A stretch of 64,000 nucleotides of DNA, taken from NCBI GenBank assembly GCA_007922195.1, contig ML681990.1, forward strand, positions 34,793,733 through 34,857,732. Reading direction: 5' to 3'. Source of the DNA: Podocnemis expansa (lineage: Eukaryota > Chordata > Testudines > Podocnemididae). The notes beneath the pieces were generated by a model. That model did not search any database. It had not been told where the DNA came from and was given only the letters and a program-made list of their open reading frames with translations. Shown in pieces: positions 63,717 to 64,000 of this stretch. Numbering within the stretch: position 1 is the first letter of the stretch; each line of letters begins with the position of its first letter. Position numbers and translations under genes: made by a program.

Positions 63717-64000
63717 CAGGGTTGTCCCTAGGCAGGTGCAGGACCCTGGGCGAATCGCTCTCTGCAGGGCCGCCACTCTCTCCACCCAGCACTGGGGTGC
63801 AGAACCAGCTGGCCCAGGGGAGGGGCAGACCCCCGTGCCAGCCGTCCCTTGCCAGAGACTGGGCGAGCCAGCCAAAAGAGCATCCCAGTTCAGCGCTGCT
63901 GGTCCACCCCCCTGCACTCCCCTGCCACTCGTGCTGCTCTCAGCTCTGTGCCGGAGCGGTGGGGAAGGGGTGGGAGGCAGGGCATCCAGAGGGCAGTGAT
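63717..64000. mobile_element. hAT-like element, cut by the window end
   Basis: Starts CAGGGTTGTCCCTAGGCAGG followed by TGCAGGACCCTGGGCGAAT, a hAT-type terminus, then GC-rich DNA. The right end lies outside the window. The long frames here are composition artefacts. Confidence 0.5.

Overview
The window is vertebrate nuclear DNA, almost certainly from a turtle. It is AT-rich and intron-like, and full of CR1 LINE copies whose 3' ends carry the ATTCTATG repeat. It also has many copies of the 'AGTCCTGTGGCAC...GACTAACAAATTTATT' repeat typical of turtle genomes, Penelope-like elements (PLEs) with GIY-YIG remnants, hAT and 3-bp-TSD MITEs, and ancient MIR/CORE-SINE fragments. Nothing prokaryotic is present (no operons, ribosome binding sites or CRISPR).

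The only host gene part I can support is on the minus strand at 44,781-45,064. It is the isoform-specific first coding exon of the long PDE4D isoform known in mammals as PDE4D4 (cAMP phosphodiesterase), inside a CpG island at about 44,460-45,480 and followed by a clean GT splice donor. Because the gene runs leftwards, positions 1-44,780 are read as intron 1 of this transcript. Positions above about 45,500 are its upstream flank, or an intron of a still more distal alternative first exon. A degenerate 35-40 bp minisatellite (43,690-44,455) lies directly downstream of the exon.

The rest is a stack of transposable elements. 2.4-4.5 kb: a PLE (family A, minus strand) with two internal inverted duplications. 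7.6-9.6 kb: a MITE split by a CR1 with a 484-codon open reading frame. 14.6-15.1 kb: an ancient MIR split by a MITE. 18.4-21.7 kb: a second PLE (family B, plus) invaded by a family A terminal element that itself holds one MITE and two hAT elements with readable target-site duplications (TSDs). 21.8-25.5 kb: MITEs, a hAT with a VNTR, and two foldback copies of the family A terminus. 26.8-29.7 kb: another family B PLE split by two DNA elements. 34-39 kb: hAT MITEs and a CR1 tail. 46.4-48.0 kb: a foldback element holding a CR1, then another foldback. 57.4-63.6 kb: a near full-length but dead CR1 (minus), broken by a 1,120-bp solo LTR and a 796-bp hAT element.

The most unusual signals are: (1) family A PLE ends recurring as self-complementary foldback elements, together with inverted duplications inside one PLE body; (2) a MITE group with shared termini and 3-bp TSDs whose interiors are arrays of short perfect palindromes, often centred on TTCGAA; and (3) the higher-order minisatellite at the PDE4D4 promoter. 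Element names such as 'PLE family A/B' are labels for this window only.
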